From: Gallibacterium genomosp. 3
GTDB taxonomy: Bacteria > Pseudomonadota > Gammaproteobacteria > Enterobacterales > Pasteurellaceae
Direction: 5' to 3'
DNA length: 64,000 nucleotides
Assembly: GCF_001678475.1 (NCBI RefSeq)
Contig: NZ_JTJR01000035.1
Coordinates: 1-64,000, forward strand
The notes below the pieces were generated by a model. It made no database searches, was not told the origin of the DNA, and saw nothing but the letters and a program-made list of their open reading frames with translations. Numbering within the stretch: the stretch's first letter is position 1; every line of letters starts with the position of its first letter. Below are positions 1 to 8,736 of this stretch, in pieces. Both the position numbers and the translations under genes were made by a program.

Positions 1-46
1 AGAAATTAACTTAAATTCCATTTAGATTATTTTTTATACTTTTTTT

Positions 47-63
47 GGGAGGGGGGGGGGGGG
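47..63. repeat. Poly-G homopolymer tract (GGGA then 13 G)
   Basis: A run of GGG, A, then thirteen G interrupts DNA that is otherwise about 80% A+T. Homopolymers of this length slip during replication and are classic contingency sequences in Pasteurellaceae and other host-adapted bacteria. No open frame crosses the tract, so it would act on promoter spacing rather than inside a gene. The gene it would serve lies left of the window and cannot be seen. A sequencing or assembly length error is possible. Confidence 0.75.
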
Positions 64-372
64 AATTTAAAGAAAGCTAAATTTTTAGCTATATTTTATT
101 ATTAATTAAGATAAAAAATAATTATATAGTTAAAAAAATAAATGATAGACAACATACTTCTTTTTGGTTATTACAATAAAAAATTATAAAAATCAATACA
201 TTAAAAAAAATATATTTATTAATATATTATAGGATATATTTTTATCTGACGAGTGATAACATATCTACTTATACCTTTGAAAGAGATGTTGGGCATTTTG
301 TAAAGAGATAACTTGATACAAGGTGAATCAATATAGAATTATCCCACCCCATTTTGGAAAAATTATTATGAA
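64..372. other. Gene-less AT-rich region
   Basis: About 300 bases of strongly AT-rich DNA. Stops are dense in all six frames and I see no coding region, RNA gene or clear terminator. Many TATAAT-like strings occur, but none stands out because the composition makes them inevitable. It may be the upstream region of a gene beyond the left edge. Confidence 0.6.
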
Positions 373-618
373 TCATCTCTGACACCTCCGCATCTCCTCT
401 AGCTCATCTTCGAACTTGAAGATAGGAACCATTTTGTGAACTGGTAAGGTCAGCGATTTTTGGTGAGCTTTTATTGATTAGTCAATATTTATTATCATTT
501 TAGTCAATTAAGATTAGCTATTTTTGAACTATTCTTTCTCGCTAAAACCTACTGAATACTAGTTAAGTGCAGAATGATCGCTCCTCTTCATTATATAAAG
601 AGGAGCGATAGGGAGATG
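373..618 (+). repeat. Dispersed structured repeat, copy 1
   Basis: First of three related intergenic elements (others at 4476-4728 and 18504-18800). Order: CATCTCC near the left end (391-397); a small hairpin (ATCTTC/GAAGAT, about 407-423); an AT-rich middle with two AGTCAAT motifs; a conserved CTGAATACTAGTTAAGTGC-like block (552-570); a strong 12-bp hairpin (GATCGCTCCTCTT/AAGAGGAGCGAT, 576-609); and a terminal GGGAGATG that is the inverse of the left end. It has no coding capacity. It lies just beyond the 3' end of glmS, which runs toward it, so its right hairpin may also fold in the glmS transcript, although no T-run follows. Confidence 0.85.
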
Positions 619-623
619 TTAAA

Positions 624-2456
624 TTATTCTACAGTAACCGCTTTCGCTAAGTTTCTTGGTTGGTCAACGTCAGTACCCTTAATAATTGCCACATAATAAG
701 ACAATAATTGCATTGGTACCGTGTAGAAAATTGGTGCGATTAACGCATTCACTTTCGGCATAGTGATAATCTTCATATTATCGCTATCTTTAAAGCCCGC
801 TTCCGCATCAGCAAAGACATATAATTGACCGCCACGAGCGCGTACTTCCTCGATATTCGATTTTACTTTTTCCAATAATTCATTATTTGGTGCAACTACA
901 ATCACAGGCATATCTGCATCAATTAACGCAAGAGGTCCATGTTTTAATTCACCTGCGGCATAAGCCTCAGCATGAATATAAGAAATCTCTTTTAATTTCA
1001 ATGCTGCTTCCATTGCGATTGGATAAAATTCTCCACGACCTAAGAATAACGCATTATGTTTTTCAGCAAAGTCTTCCGCTAATTTTTCAATTTGCTTATC
1101 GAAAACAAGGGCTTTTTCAATATCAGTTGGAATACTATTTAACGCGTGAACAATTTCACGTTCTTTTTCTGCTGAAATACTGCCATTTAATTTACCAATC
1201 GCCACAACAAGCATTAACATAGAAACTAATTGAGTAGTAAAGGCTTTGGTTGAGGCAACCCCAATTTCCACACCAGCACGAGTCATAAAGGCTAAATCAG
1301 ATTCACGCACTAAAGATGAACCAGCAACATTACAAATGGTCATTGCTGCCATATAACCTTTTTCTTTAGCTAAACGTAAAGCGGCTAATGTATCAGCAGT
1401 TTCGCCTGATTGTGATAACGTGAGCAATAAGCTATTTGGACGAGTAACAAATTTACGATAACGGAATTCAGAAGCAATTTCCACATCACAACTTACTCCA
1501 GCTAAAGCTTCAAACCAATAACGTGCGACCATACCTGAATTATAAGAAGTACCACAAGCTACGATTTGCACGTGTTTTACATTTTCTAAAATGCTTTTTG
1601 CTTTGCTACCAATACTTTCCACAATCACACTATCATGAGCGATACGTCCTTCTAATGTATTGATAATTGCGGTTGGTTGTTCAAAAATTTCTTTTTGCAT
1701 AAAGTGACGGAATTGTCCTTTATCCGCAGCATCTTGTTCTAAGTTAGATTCAGAAATTGTGCGTTCAACTTGTTCACCAAGACGGTTATAAATCGTAACT
1801 TGACGGCGGGTAATTTCAGCAACATCACCTTCTTCTAAGAAACTAAAACGGCGAGTAACGCTTAATAACGCAAGTTGGTCAGAGGCTAAAAAGTTTTCAC
1901 CTACGCCATAACCAATCACTAACGGGCTACCAGAACGTGCTGCAATTAAATGTTCTGGTTGTTGACAGTGCATCACCACCATACCATACGCACCAGTTAA
2001 TTGTTTAACTGCTTGTTGTACGGCACGTAATAAATCTTGGCAAGATTGGAATTCCCAATGTACTAAATGGGCGATAACTTCGGTATCAGTTTGAGAAACA
2101 AATTGATAACCGCGTTGTTGTAACTCCACTTTCAATTCTTGATAGTTTTCGATAATTCCATTATGCACAACAGCAATATCGCCTGACATATGTGGGTGTG
2201 CATTGGTTTCTGATGGTTCGCCGTGGGTTGCCCAACGAGTATGTGCAATCCCTGTACCACCGATTAGCGGTTGTTTTTCTACCGCTTCATCTAAGGCTTT
2301 TACCTTACCAACGCGGCGAACACGTTGTAAATTGTGTTGGCTATCAACGACTGCCACACCAGCAGAGTCATAACCACGATACTCTAAACGATGTAAACCT
2401 TGAATTAAGATTTCAGCGACATCACGTTGTGCGACTGCACCAACAATTCCACACAT
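624..2456 (-). CDS. glmS: Glutamine-fructose-6-phosphate aminotransferase (isomerizing)
   Basis: Makes glucosamine-6-phosphate from fructose-6-phosphate and glutamine, the first step toward UDP-GlcNAc for peptidoglycan and LPS. The 610-residue protein has the family's usual length. Met is followed directly by Cys2 (MCGIVG), the N-terminal nucleophile of the class II glutaminase domain (about 1-240). Two SIS sugar-isomerase domains follow (about 280-420 and 450-600), with CGTSYNSG and SQSGETADT phosphosugar-binding motifs and a C-terminal [20 protein letters not shown] precedes the ATG. It is last in a minus-strand set, 18 bp after a BspA-like gene and downstream of a DeoR-type regulator, so it probably depends on the regulator's promoter. 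Confidence 0.98.
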   Translation of the reverse strand: MCGIVGAVAQRDVAEILIQGLHRLEYRGYDSAGVAVVDSQHNLQRVRRVGKVKALDEAVEKQPLIGGTGIAHTRWATHGEPSETNAHPHMSGDIAVVHNGIIENYQELKVELQQRGYQFVSQTDTEVIAHLVHWEFQSCQDLLRAVQQAVKQLTGAYGMVVMHCQQPEHLIAARSGSPLVIGYGVGENFLASDQLALLSVTRRFSFLEEGDVAEITRRQVTIYNRLGEQVERTISESNLEQDAADKGQFRHFMQKEIFEQPTAIINTLEGRIAHDSVIVESIGSKAKSILENVKHVQIVACGTSYNSGMVARYWFEALAGVSCDVEIASEFRYRKFVTRPNSLLLTLSQSGETADTLAALRLAKEKGYMAAMTICNVAGSSLVRESDLAFMTRAGVEIGVASTKAFTTQLVSMLMLVVAIGKLNGSISAEKEREIVHALNSIPTDIEKALVFDKQIEKLAEDFAEKHNALFLGRGEFYPIAMEAALKLKEISYIHAEAYAAGELKHGPLALIDADMPVIVVAPNNELLEKVKSNIEEVRARGGQLYVFADAEAGFKDSDNMKIITMPKVNALIAPIFYTVPMQLLSYYVAIIKGTDVDQPRNLAKAVTVE

Positions 2457-2474
2457 AATTTTTTCCTTTAGTTT

Positions 2475-3563
2475 CTAATCAAATATACTATCTCTATTTT
2501 TTGCGTTTGATGTATCCCATTTTGAAATATCACCCTTAAAATGGCTATTCCAAAACATTGAGTGCATAGTTTTTACATTTGATACATCCCAGTTTGAAAT
2601 ATCCTGATTGAAGCAACTAGTCCCAAACATACATGACATATCTTTTACATTAGATACATCCCATTTTGATATATCACCATTAAAATCACTACTAAAAAAC
2701 ATTGAATGCATATTTTCTACTTTTGAAACATCCCATTTTGATATATCGCCTTGAAAGCTACTACCACAAAACATCCATGTCATATATTTTACATTGGATA
2801 CATTCCATTTAGAAATATCGCCATTAAATTTAGAGCATGAAAATAATCCTGACATATCTGTAATCTCAGAAACATCAATAAAGTTTAGATCACAATTATC
2901 ACCAAGATTAAGAACAGCTCTTTCTATTATATCTATTAGATCTTTTGTAGTTTTTGGTTTTATATTTGTTATTTTATTTCTTTTACTTTTTTCTTTATTA
3001 TTTTTATAAAAAATATTTTCTGGATAGAAGGTATTTTCAACACTCCAATTGGATATATACTCTTTATCACTACTGAGATTAAATAGCTTACAAACATCCT
3101 CATAAGACAATCCCCAATCTGATATATCACCTTTAAATTTACTTCGATATAGCATATATCTCATATTTTTTACATTTGAGATATTCCATTTTGAAATATC
3201 ACCATTAAATGGGCTTCCTTGAAACATACTTCGCATATTTTTTACATTTGAGATATTCCATTTTGAAATATCATTATTAAATTTGCTACCAGCAAACATA
3301 TATAACATATTTGTAACCTTTGATACGTCCCAGTTTGAAATATCTCCATTAAAAACACTACCGCAAAACATATAGCTCATATTTGTTACTTTTGAAACAT
3401 TCCATTTTGAAATATCTCCATTGAAATTACTGTCATAAAATAATTTCGACATATTTCTAATATTTGAAACATCTATAAAATTGAGATCACACTCTTCACC
3501 TTTTTCATCGATTGTTCTTAAAATAAGTTCTTTTAATTCATTGTATGTTTTGACTTTTACCAT
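2475..3563 (-). CDS. BspA-like DUF285 repeat protein
   Basis: About 362 residues, built almost wholly from a 24-residue repeat of the form MFxxSxFNGDISKWDVSxVxNM, the DUF285/BspA leucine-rich-like repeat best known from Mycoplasma, Treponema and Brachyspira. It has two modules: each opens with a 35-residue cap (xYNELKELI... and xTKDLIDII..., both ending in CDLNFIDVS) and then carries about five repeats. A lysine-rich linker near residues 195-215 joins them. I chose ATG 3563 because AAAGGGGATCACA precedes it; an in-frame ATG at 3599 has no comparable site. No signal peptide, membrane segment or anchor is visible, so the location is unclear. The gene is AT-rich and sits between deoR and glmS like an insertion. 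Function unknown; adhesion or host interaction is only a family-level guess. Confidence 0.88.
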   Translation of the reverse strand: MVKVKTYNELKELILRTIDEKGEECDLNFIDVSNIRNMSKLFYDSNFNGDISKWNVSKVTNMSYMFCGSVFNGDISNWDVSKVTNMLYMFAGSKFNNDISKWNISNVKNMRSMFQGSPFNGDISKWNISNVKNMRYMLYRSKFKGDISDWGLSYEDVCKLFNLSSDKEYISNWSVENTFYPENIFYKNNKEKSKRNKITNIKPKTTKDLIDIIERAVLNLGDNCDLNFIDVSEITDMSGLFSCSKFNGDISKWNVSNVKYMTWMFCGSSFQGDISKWDVSKVENMHSMFFSSDFNGDISKWDVSNVKDMSCMFGTSCFNQDISNWDVSNVKTMHSMFWNSHFKGDISKWDTSNAKNRDSIFD

Positions 3564-3603
3564 TGTGATCCCCTTTAATATAATATTTTCAGTAAGCATT
3601 ATA

Positions 3604-3623
3604 TTCTTTAATATAATAAAGAA
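3604..3623 (-). terminator. Weak AT hairpin between deoR and the BspA-like gene
   Basis: TTCTTTA and TAAAGAA form a short AT-only stem just after the deoR stop. The string CTTTAATATAATA from this site occurs again at 3573-3585, 33 bp away and just before the BspA-like start. The stem is too weak to be a confident terminator and could instead mark an insertion boundary. Confidence 0.3.
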
Positions 3624-3627
3624 TTAA

Positions 3628-4398
3628 TTATTCAGCAGAAGCAATTAATACTTCCACACCCAGTTTTTCAATTTGTTGCTTAATGTGAGGATCAATCCGA
3701 TCATCTGTAATCAAATAATGAATTTGTTGCCAAGTGAGTTCTAAATTCGGCATTTTGCGACCAATTTTTTGTGATTCAACCATCACAATTACTTCACGCG
3801 AAACCTCTGCCATCACTCGGCTTAAACCAACTAACTCATTAAACGTTGTGGTGCCACGTTGTAAATCGATACCATCTGCACCAATAAATAGCTGATCAAA
3901 ATCGTAAGAACGTAAAACTTGTTCCGCAACTTTACCTTGAAATGAATCTGAAAAAGAATCCCAAGTGCCACCAGTCATTAATAAAGTTGGTTCATTTTCT
4001 AATTGACGTAATTCTGCTGCGACGGTGAGTGAATTAGTCATCACAACCAATCCTTGCTTTTTATTTAATTGACTGATTAACGCAGAGGTAGTGCTACCCG
4101 TATCAATAATAATTCGATTATGATCTTGAATTTGTGCCGCAGCGAGTTTTGCAATTTCTAATTTTTGTGGAGAAAGCGCTTCATTATCTTCCTCATCCAA
4201 TACTTCGGTAGGAATTAAAATCGCTCCACCATAACGGCGAAGTAATAAACCATTTTGTTCTAATGCGGACAAATCCTTACGAATCGTAACTTCTGAGGTT
4301 TCAAATTGGGTAACTAACTGTTCTACAGTAACTTCACCTTGTTCTTCTAGGCATTTTAAGATGGCATGACGGCGTTGTTTGGTGTTTCTTTTATTCAT
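3628..4398 (-). CDS. DeoR/GlpR-family transcriptional regulator
   Basis: A 256-residue regulator. The N-terminal DeoR winged helix-turn-helix spans about residues 5-58 (RRHAILKCLEEQGEVTVEQL, then TSEVTIRKDLSALEQ), followed by RRYGGAI, typical of the family. The C-terminal DeoRC effector domain (about 75-235) has the IDTGSTT phosphosugar-binding motif and the FIGADGID motif. Such proteins are commonly released from DNA by phosphorylated sugars. With glmS downstream, an amino-sugar phosphate is a reasonable inducer guess (inference). Relatives adjacent to glmS occur in other gammaproteobacteria. Direct repeats in its own promoter suggest autoregulation. Confidence 0.92.
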   Translation of the reverse strand: MNKRNTKQRRHAILKCLEEQGEVTVEQLVTQFETSEVTIRKDLSALEQNGLLLRRYGGAILIPTEVLDEEDNEALSPQKLEIAKLAAAQIQDHNRIIIDTGSTTSALISQLNKKQGLVVMTNSLTVAAELRQLENEPTLLMTGGTWDSFSDSFQGKVAEQVLRSYDFDQLFIGADGIDLQRGTTTFNELVGLSRVMAEVSREVIVMVESQKIGRKMPNLELTWQQIHYLITDDRIDPHIKQQIEKLGVEVLIASAE

Positions 4399-4427
4399 TA
4401 TATTTCGATTTCACCCCTTTAAACTTC

Positions 4428-4458
4428 GAAACGAAATATAGCAAAGATGAAACGAAAT
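4428..4458 (-). promoter_or_regulatory. Putative DeoR-type operator: two direct GAAACGAAAT repeats
   Basis: GAAACGAAAT occurs at 4428-4437 and again at 4449-4458, exactly 21 bp (two helical turns) apart. A related GAAATCGAAAT-type site lies at about 4402-4412 on the minus strand. They flank a TATATT-like -10 box upstream of the deoR start. TTTCGTTTC-type repeats are typical of sugar-responsive DeoR-family operators (AgaR class). The sequence is seen; binding by the adjacent regulator is inferred. Confidence 0.6.
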
Positions 4459-4475
4459 TGCAATTATCGTTTTAC

Positions 4476-4728
4476 GGCATCTCTGGCATCTACTCTAGCC
4501 CCTCTTCAAATCTGAATAGGGGAACCTCTCGGTGAAAAAGCTTCATCAGTAATTTTTGGTTAGCCTGTATTAAACATTTTGGTTAATCAGTATTTATTAT
4601 TTTAGCTAATCAAAATTACGTATTCTTAACGCATTTACTCTTACAAAAATGTACTAAATACTAGTCAAGTGCTGGATGATTGCCCTTCTTCATTATATGA
4701 AGAGATACGAGGAGGAGATGCAAAGATA
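4476..4728 (+). repeat. Dispersed structured repeat, copy 2
   Basis: Second copy of the family at 373-618. The left end reads GGCATCT twice in close succession, then CCCCTCTTCA/TGAATAGGGG forms the left hairpin (about 4498-4526). The AT-rich middle and the CTAAATACTAGTCAAGTGC block (4650-4669) match the other copies. The right hairpin core is CTTCAT/ATGAAG, and the element ends GAGGAGGAGATGCAAAGAT, the inverse of the left end of copy 3. It fills most of the gap between the divergent deoR and gshF genes, so it lies within or just beyond both upstream regions. Confidence 0.85.
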
Positions 4729-4828
4729 ATAGCCAATGTATATAACTTATAGTAAAAAGCTATTTGCCTTATCAACAAATTTCTCCTATTAATATCCGGT
4801 TGAAATAAATTTAATAAAGGCAAAAACT

Positions 4829-7102
4829 ATGAATATTCAACAAGTGATTAAACAAAATCATCTTGAACTATTGTTCCAACAAGGTGTATTTGGGATTGAA
4901 AAAGAGAGTCAACGTATTACTGCCGATGGAAAAATTGTAACAACACCGCACCCTGCGGTGTTTGGTAACCGTTCTTATCATCCTTATATTCAAACCGATT
5001 TTGCAGAAAGCCAGCTAGAGTTAATTACGCCGCCACAAAAAAGTGTGAAAGAGAGCTATCGTTGGTTATCAGCGATTCACGAAGTGGTATTACGGGCATT
5101 ACCAGAAAATGAATATATCTCCCCGTTTAGTATGCCTTTGATTTTACCAGCGGAAAGTGAAATCAAAGTCGCTCAATTAGATAATCGTGAAGATGTGGCT
5201 TATCGTGAACACTTGGTTGAAAGCTATGGCAAATATAAGCAGATGATCAGCGGTATCCACTATAATTTCCAACTAGCTGATGAATTTATTGCGAAGGTAT
5301 TTAGCTTACAAACAAATTACCAAGATCCAATTGCTTTTCGTAATGATCTCTATTTAAAACTAGGGAAAAACTTCTTACGTTATCAATGGATTTTAGTTTA
5401 TCTGTTTTCAGCTTCACCAAGTGTAGAACCGGCATTTTTTAATCGTGGACAAACACAACCTACCGATTTTGTACGGAGTTTGCGTTCTAGTCATTATGGC
5501 TATGTCAATCATAGCGAGATTAAGGTGTCGTATGAGAGCTTACAAGATTACGTAGATACCTTAGAACACTGGGTGAATAATGGGAAACTGATCGCTGAAA
5601 AAGAATTCTATTCAAATATCCGTTTCCGTGGTGCGAAAAAGCATGTACGGGAATTACTCACCAAAGGGATTCGTTACTTAGAATTTAGATTGTTTGATCT
5701 GAACCCATTTGCTGAATATGGCATTACCTTAGAAGACGCCGAGTTTATACACTACTTTGTGTTATTAATGGTGTGGCTAGAAAACACAGCAGACCAAGCA
5801 GAAATTGAGCTAGGTAAACAACGATTAGCAGATATTGCAATGGAACACCCATTAACGATTACAGCTTACCAACAAGAAGGCAGCGCTATTTTGGCAGAAC
5901 TTGAAAAAATGGCAGTGGCGTTAAATGCGCCAGCTGAGATCGTTGCTGTAATCAAGGCAAAACAGCGTCAAATGTTAGCCCCAGAAACCACAATTTGTGG
6001 ACGTTTAGTGCAACAAATGCAGCAAGCAACAGATTATCACCAATTAGGTGCAGCGTGGGCAAAACAGTATAAAGCGCACGCCACAGAACGTTATTATGCA
6101 TTGAGTGCCTTTGATAATATGGAGCTATCAACTCAAGCATTAATGGTGGATTTAATCCAACAAGGGATCAAGGTTGAAATTCTAGATGAAAATGATCAAT
6201 TCCTCTGTTTGCAACATGGCGATCATATTGAATATGTGAAAAATGGGAATATGACCGCAAAAGACAGCTATATTTCTCCTTTAATTATGGAAAATAAAGT
6301 TGTCACTAAAAAAGTATTAGCAAAAGGTGGCTTTAATGTGCCGCAAAGCCTTGAGTTTAGAAAAGTGGAAGATGCTGTTGCAGCCTATCCACTATTTGAA
6401 CATCGTGCAGTAGTAATTAAACCAAAATCAACCAATTTTGGATTGGGCATTACGATTTTTAAACAAGGTGTTGAAAATATTGATGATTTCCACCAAGCGA
6501 TTGAGATTGCTTTCCGTGAAGATAAGGAAGTAATGGTTGAAGATTATTTAGTTGGGACTGAATACCGTTTCTTTGTATTGAACGATCAAACCTTAGCGGT
6601 GTTGTTACGCGAACCAGCTAATGTGATTGGCGATGGTGAACATTCAGTAGCTGAATTAGTTGCGGCGAAAAATCAACACCCATTACGTGGCGATGGTAGC
6701 CGTACCCCATTAAAGAAAATTGCCTTAGGTGATATTGAAAAATTGCAGTTAAAAGAACAAGGCTTAACCATAGATTCAATTCCAGAACAAGGACGCAAGG
6801 TGCAATTACGTGCTAACTCAAATATTAGTACGGGTGGCGATTCAATTGATATGACTGATCTAATGCATCCTAGTTATAAAGAAGTGGCTGTACAGATCAC
6901 TAAAGCAATGGGGGCTGCGGTATGTGGCGTGGATCTGATTGTGCCAGATTACACAAAACCAGCAGAACCTAAATTAAGTTCATGGGGTGTGATCGAAGCT
7001 AATTTTAATCCAATGATGATGATGCACATTTTCCCCTATCAAGGGACTTCAAGACGCGTCACAAAAAATGTGATTAAGATGTTATTTCCAGAGTTGTTTT
7101 AA
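4829..7102 (+). CDS. gshF: Bifunctional glutamate-cysteine ligase/glutathione synthetase
   Basis: Catalyses both ATP-dependent steps from glutamate, cysteine and glycine to glutathione in the cytoplasm. The 757 residues match the fused GshF (GshAB) of Pasteurellaceae and some Gram-positives rather than separate GshA and GshB. The N-terminal half (about 1-470) is a GshA-like ligase, with FGIEKESQRI at the start and ELRLFDLNPF-like substrate elements. The C-terminal part (about 480-750) is an ATP-grasp domain, with VVIKPKSTNFGLGI nucleotide-binding and VIEANFNPMMMMHIFPY metal-binding stretches. AAAGGCAAAAACT precedes the ATG. It is a single-gene unit, followed by a hairpin at 7229-7251. Confidence 0.97.
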   Translation: MNIQQVIKQNHLELLFQQGVFGIEKESQRITADGKIVTTPHPAVFGNRSYHPYIQTDFAESQLELITPPQKSVKESYRWLSAIHEVVLRALPENEYISPFSMPLILPAESEIKVAQLDNREDVAYREHLVESYGKYKQMISGIHYNFQLADEFIAKVFSLQTNYQDPIAFRNDLYLKLGKNFLRYQWILVYLFSASPSVEPAFFNRGQTQPTDFVRSLRSSHYGYVNHSEIKVSYESLQDYVDTLEHWVNNGKLIAEKEFYSNIRFRGAKKHVRELLTKGIRYLEFRLFDLNPFAEYGITLEDAEFIHYFVLLMVWLENTADQAEIELGKQRLADIAMEHPLTITAYQQEGSAILAELEKMAVALNAPAEIVAVIKAKQRQMLAPETTICGRLVQQMQQATDYHQLGAAWAKQYKAHATERYYALSAFDNMELSTQALMVDLIQQGIKVEILDENDQFLCLQHGDHIEYVKNGNMTAKDSYISPLIMENKVVTKKVLAKGGFNVPQSLEFRKVEDAVAAYPLFEHRAVVIKPKSTNFGLGITIFKQGVENIDDFHQAIEIAFREDKEVMVEDYLVGTEYRFFVLNDQTLAVLLREPANVIGDGEHSVAELVAAKNQHPLRGDGSRTPLKKIALGDIEKLQLKEQGLTIDSIPEQGRKVQLRANSNISTGGDSIDMTDLMHPSYKEVAVQITKAMGAAVCGVDLIVPDYTKPAEPKLSSWGVIEANFNPMMMMHIFPYQGTSRRVTKNVIKMLFPELF

Positions 7103-7228
7103 GCGAGCATTAGGAATTGGGCATCAAGGCAAGATTGCAGCTTGGTCTTAATTTAGTGATAAATTTAATAAATGCTAATTAGAACAACAATAGCTACATA
7201 ATATTAAATAGACTTTATTATCAAGCTG

Positions 7229-7251
7229 AAAGCCCACAATTAAGTGGGCTT
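7229..7251 (+). terminator. Terminator hairpin after gshF
   Basis: AAAGCCCAC, a 6-base loop and GTGGGCTTT make a 9-bp stem about 127 bp past the gshF stop, followed only by GTTATAAG. It is a plausible but weak intrinsic terminator. Confidence 0.6.
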
Positions 7252-7346
7252 TGTTATAAGTGATATACACGAAATAAAATATTTTATATAACCCTTAAGT
7301 TATAATTATATGCTATGATTTATCAATTAAAGGTTATAATTTTTTC

Positions 7347-7676
7347 ATGTTTGAGTTACTTTTTCACCTTAAAGCGATGGAAGAAATTAAAGCGCTATCG
7401 CCAGTAATGCAAGTTAAAACATTGAATGCACTTGATAAACTTGAAGAAAGGGGAAATTAATTGCGTTATCCACATACTCGCATTATTAAAGATGGTTTAT
7501 TTGAATTGCGAGCAAGAAGTAAAGATATATCAAGGACATTTTTTGCTTTTGCTATGGAGAAGAAAATTTATATCTTGCGTACTTTTGTGAAGAAATCACA
7601 AAAAACACCAGTAGCAGAGATTGAACTCGCTTTTAAACGATTGGGAGAAATGACTGATGAAAGTACAAGCCGTTAG
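7347..7676 (+). pseudogene. HigB/RelE-like toxin (Gp49 family), interrupted by an in-frame TAA
   Basis: Starting at ATG 7347, the frame encodes MFELLFHLKAMEEIKALSP and runs 37 codons to TAA at 7458-7460. The same frame then continues without a break as LRYPHTRIIKDGLFELRARS...RTFFAF to 7676. Together this is a full-length phage Gp49/HigB-like mRNA interferase (about 109 residues): the segment before the stop holds the family's N-terminus and the part after holds the core strand region. Family members usually have a residue such as Gln between GN and LRYPH, so a single CAA-to-TAA change explains the stop. A TTG at 7461 could start a truncated product lacking the N-terminus, which I doubt is active. 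It overlaps the antitoxin gene by 20 bp. Confidence 0.82.
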
Positions 7677-7944
7677 TTATAAAACTGTAAAAGAGACTTT
7701 GTTAAAAAACAAAGAAACTAAAGCACTTTATATTCAAGAGAAACGTATTGAAGAGTTACAAACTTTACTTGTAGAGTTACGCCAAAAAGCAGGTTTGACT
7801 GTATCAGAAGTTGCGGCAAGAATGGGAGTAAGCCAACCGGCAGTAAGTAAATTATAAAAAAATGCTAGCCGTGCATCTTTTATAACATTGCAACGTTACG
7901 CACAGGCTTGTGGCGCTGAGTTACATATAGGGGCAAAATTATAA
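7657..7944 (+). pseudogene. XRE-family antitoxin (HigA-like), interrupted by an in-frame TAA
   Basis: Begins MKVQAVSYKTVKETLLKNKE and contains a helix-turn-helix (about residues 38-66: LRQKAGLTVSEVAARMGVSQ, then PAVSKL). It meets TAA at 7855-7857, directly after the recognition helix. The frame continues in register as KNASRASFITLQRYAQACG, then AELHIGAKL, to a second TAA at 7942-7944. Related antitoxins have Glu at the stop position (SKLE), so one GAA-to-TAA change explains it. The complete product would be 95 residues. The short 66-residue form keeps most of the DNA-binding domain but loses its last helices. ATG is preceded by GGGAGAAATGACTG inside the toxin's 3' end, normal for toxin-first HigBA pairs. 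Confidence 0.82.
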
Positions 7945-8135
7945 TATTTCATATTCTGCGAACTGTGATAACAATCATCATTGTTGCCCTCTCACACTTG
8001 CAAAAAATCTTATTAGAATGAGGATTAGTAAGTATGTGAGGGATGAATAAAATGGAGTCGCCCTTTAGGGCGAAACCTAAATAACCTTTAACAGAAAAAT
8101 GCGCTAACAAAATCTAAAATTAGACTCACTTAATA

Positions 8136-8735
8136 TTAACGGTAACACCAAGCCAAAACCCGCCTTGCAAAGGCTTTCCATAACACAAATACTCCACAAA
8201 GCGCTAAAAATAGTAATGAATCAATGTTATAGGCTTTTAGCGACAGGTAATAATGAATTGCTGCTAAGATAACGACCAATAAGGCTAATTGATGTAGCGA
8301 AAACCAACGTTTACCTAATCTTCTTTTGATATAAGGAGTTGAAGATAAGGCAATCGAAACCAATAGAATCACTGCAATAAAGCCAATTTGTAGATAAGTT
8401 CTACTCACGATTTCGCTAATAAAAAGTTGGAAATCAAAACCTAGTTCTAACGCAAGGTAACCAATAATGTGCAACGATAACCAAAATAATGCCCATAGCC
8501 CTAAACTGCGGTGTAGTGGGAGTAATATTGGTTGTCGTAAGCTCTGCGTAATAATCCTAAAACTAAATAAGATTAATAAAAATAATAGAGCGGTATAGCC
8601 TAGAAAATGAATAATCTCTTTAATTGGATCAGTACCAAAGCTACTTACCAAGTCAAAATTGATCGCATAGATAAGCCAAAGGAGAGGAATAACCCCTCCC
8701 AAATGAATAAGATAACGCAAAATTTTAAATAACAT
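8136..8735 (-). CDS. msrQ: MsrQ, heme-binding membrane subunit of MsrPQ
   Basis: A 199-residue, very hydrophobic protein with about six membrane helices, a ferric-reductase-like/YedZ fold. Conserved histidines in the helices (for example LFWLSLHIIGY, WFSLHQLALL, ILAAIHYYL) are the expected heme ligands. It passes electrons from the inner-membrane quinone/flavin pool to periplasmic MsrP, which repairs oxidised methionine in envelope proteins. It sits 1 bp after msrP, so the two are cotranscribed. The length is normal for the family. Confidence 0.95.
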   Translation of the reverse strand: MLFKILRYLIHLGGVIPLLWLIYAINFDLVSSFGTDPIKEIIHFLGYTALLFLLILFSFRIITQSLRQPILLPLHRSLGLWALFWLSLHIIGYLALELGFDFQLFISEIVSRTYLQIGFIAVILLVSIALSSTPYIKRRLGKRWFSLHQLALLVVILAAIHYYLSLKAYNIDSLLFLALCGVFVLWKAFARRVLAWCYR

Positions 8736-8736
8736 C

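Noticed and set aside
887-1222. Plus-strand reading frame opposite glmS
   Set aside because: It is antisense to a strongly conserved enzyme and shows no family signature; several similar frames opposite gshF, phoH, tmcA, leuC, argG and pdxS were dropped for the same reason.
7461-7676. An intact short toxin gene starting at TTG
   Set aside because: The preceding 37 codons in the same frame encode the family's N-terminus, so this is the rear part of an interrupted gene.
8058-8073. Terminator hairpin after msrQ
   Set aside because: TCGCCCT/AGGGCGA has only a two-base loop and no adjacent T-run in the minus-strand direction, so it was not listed.
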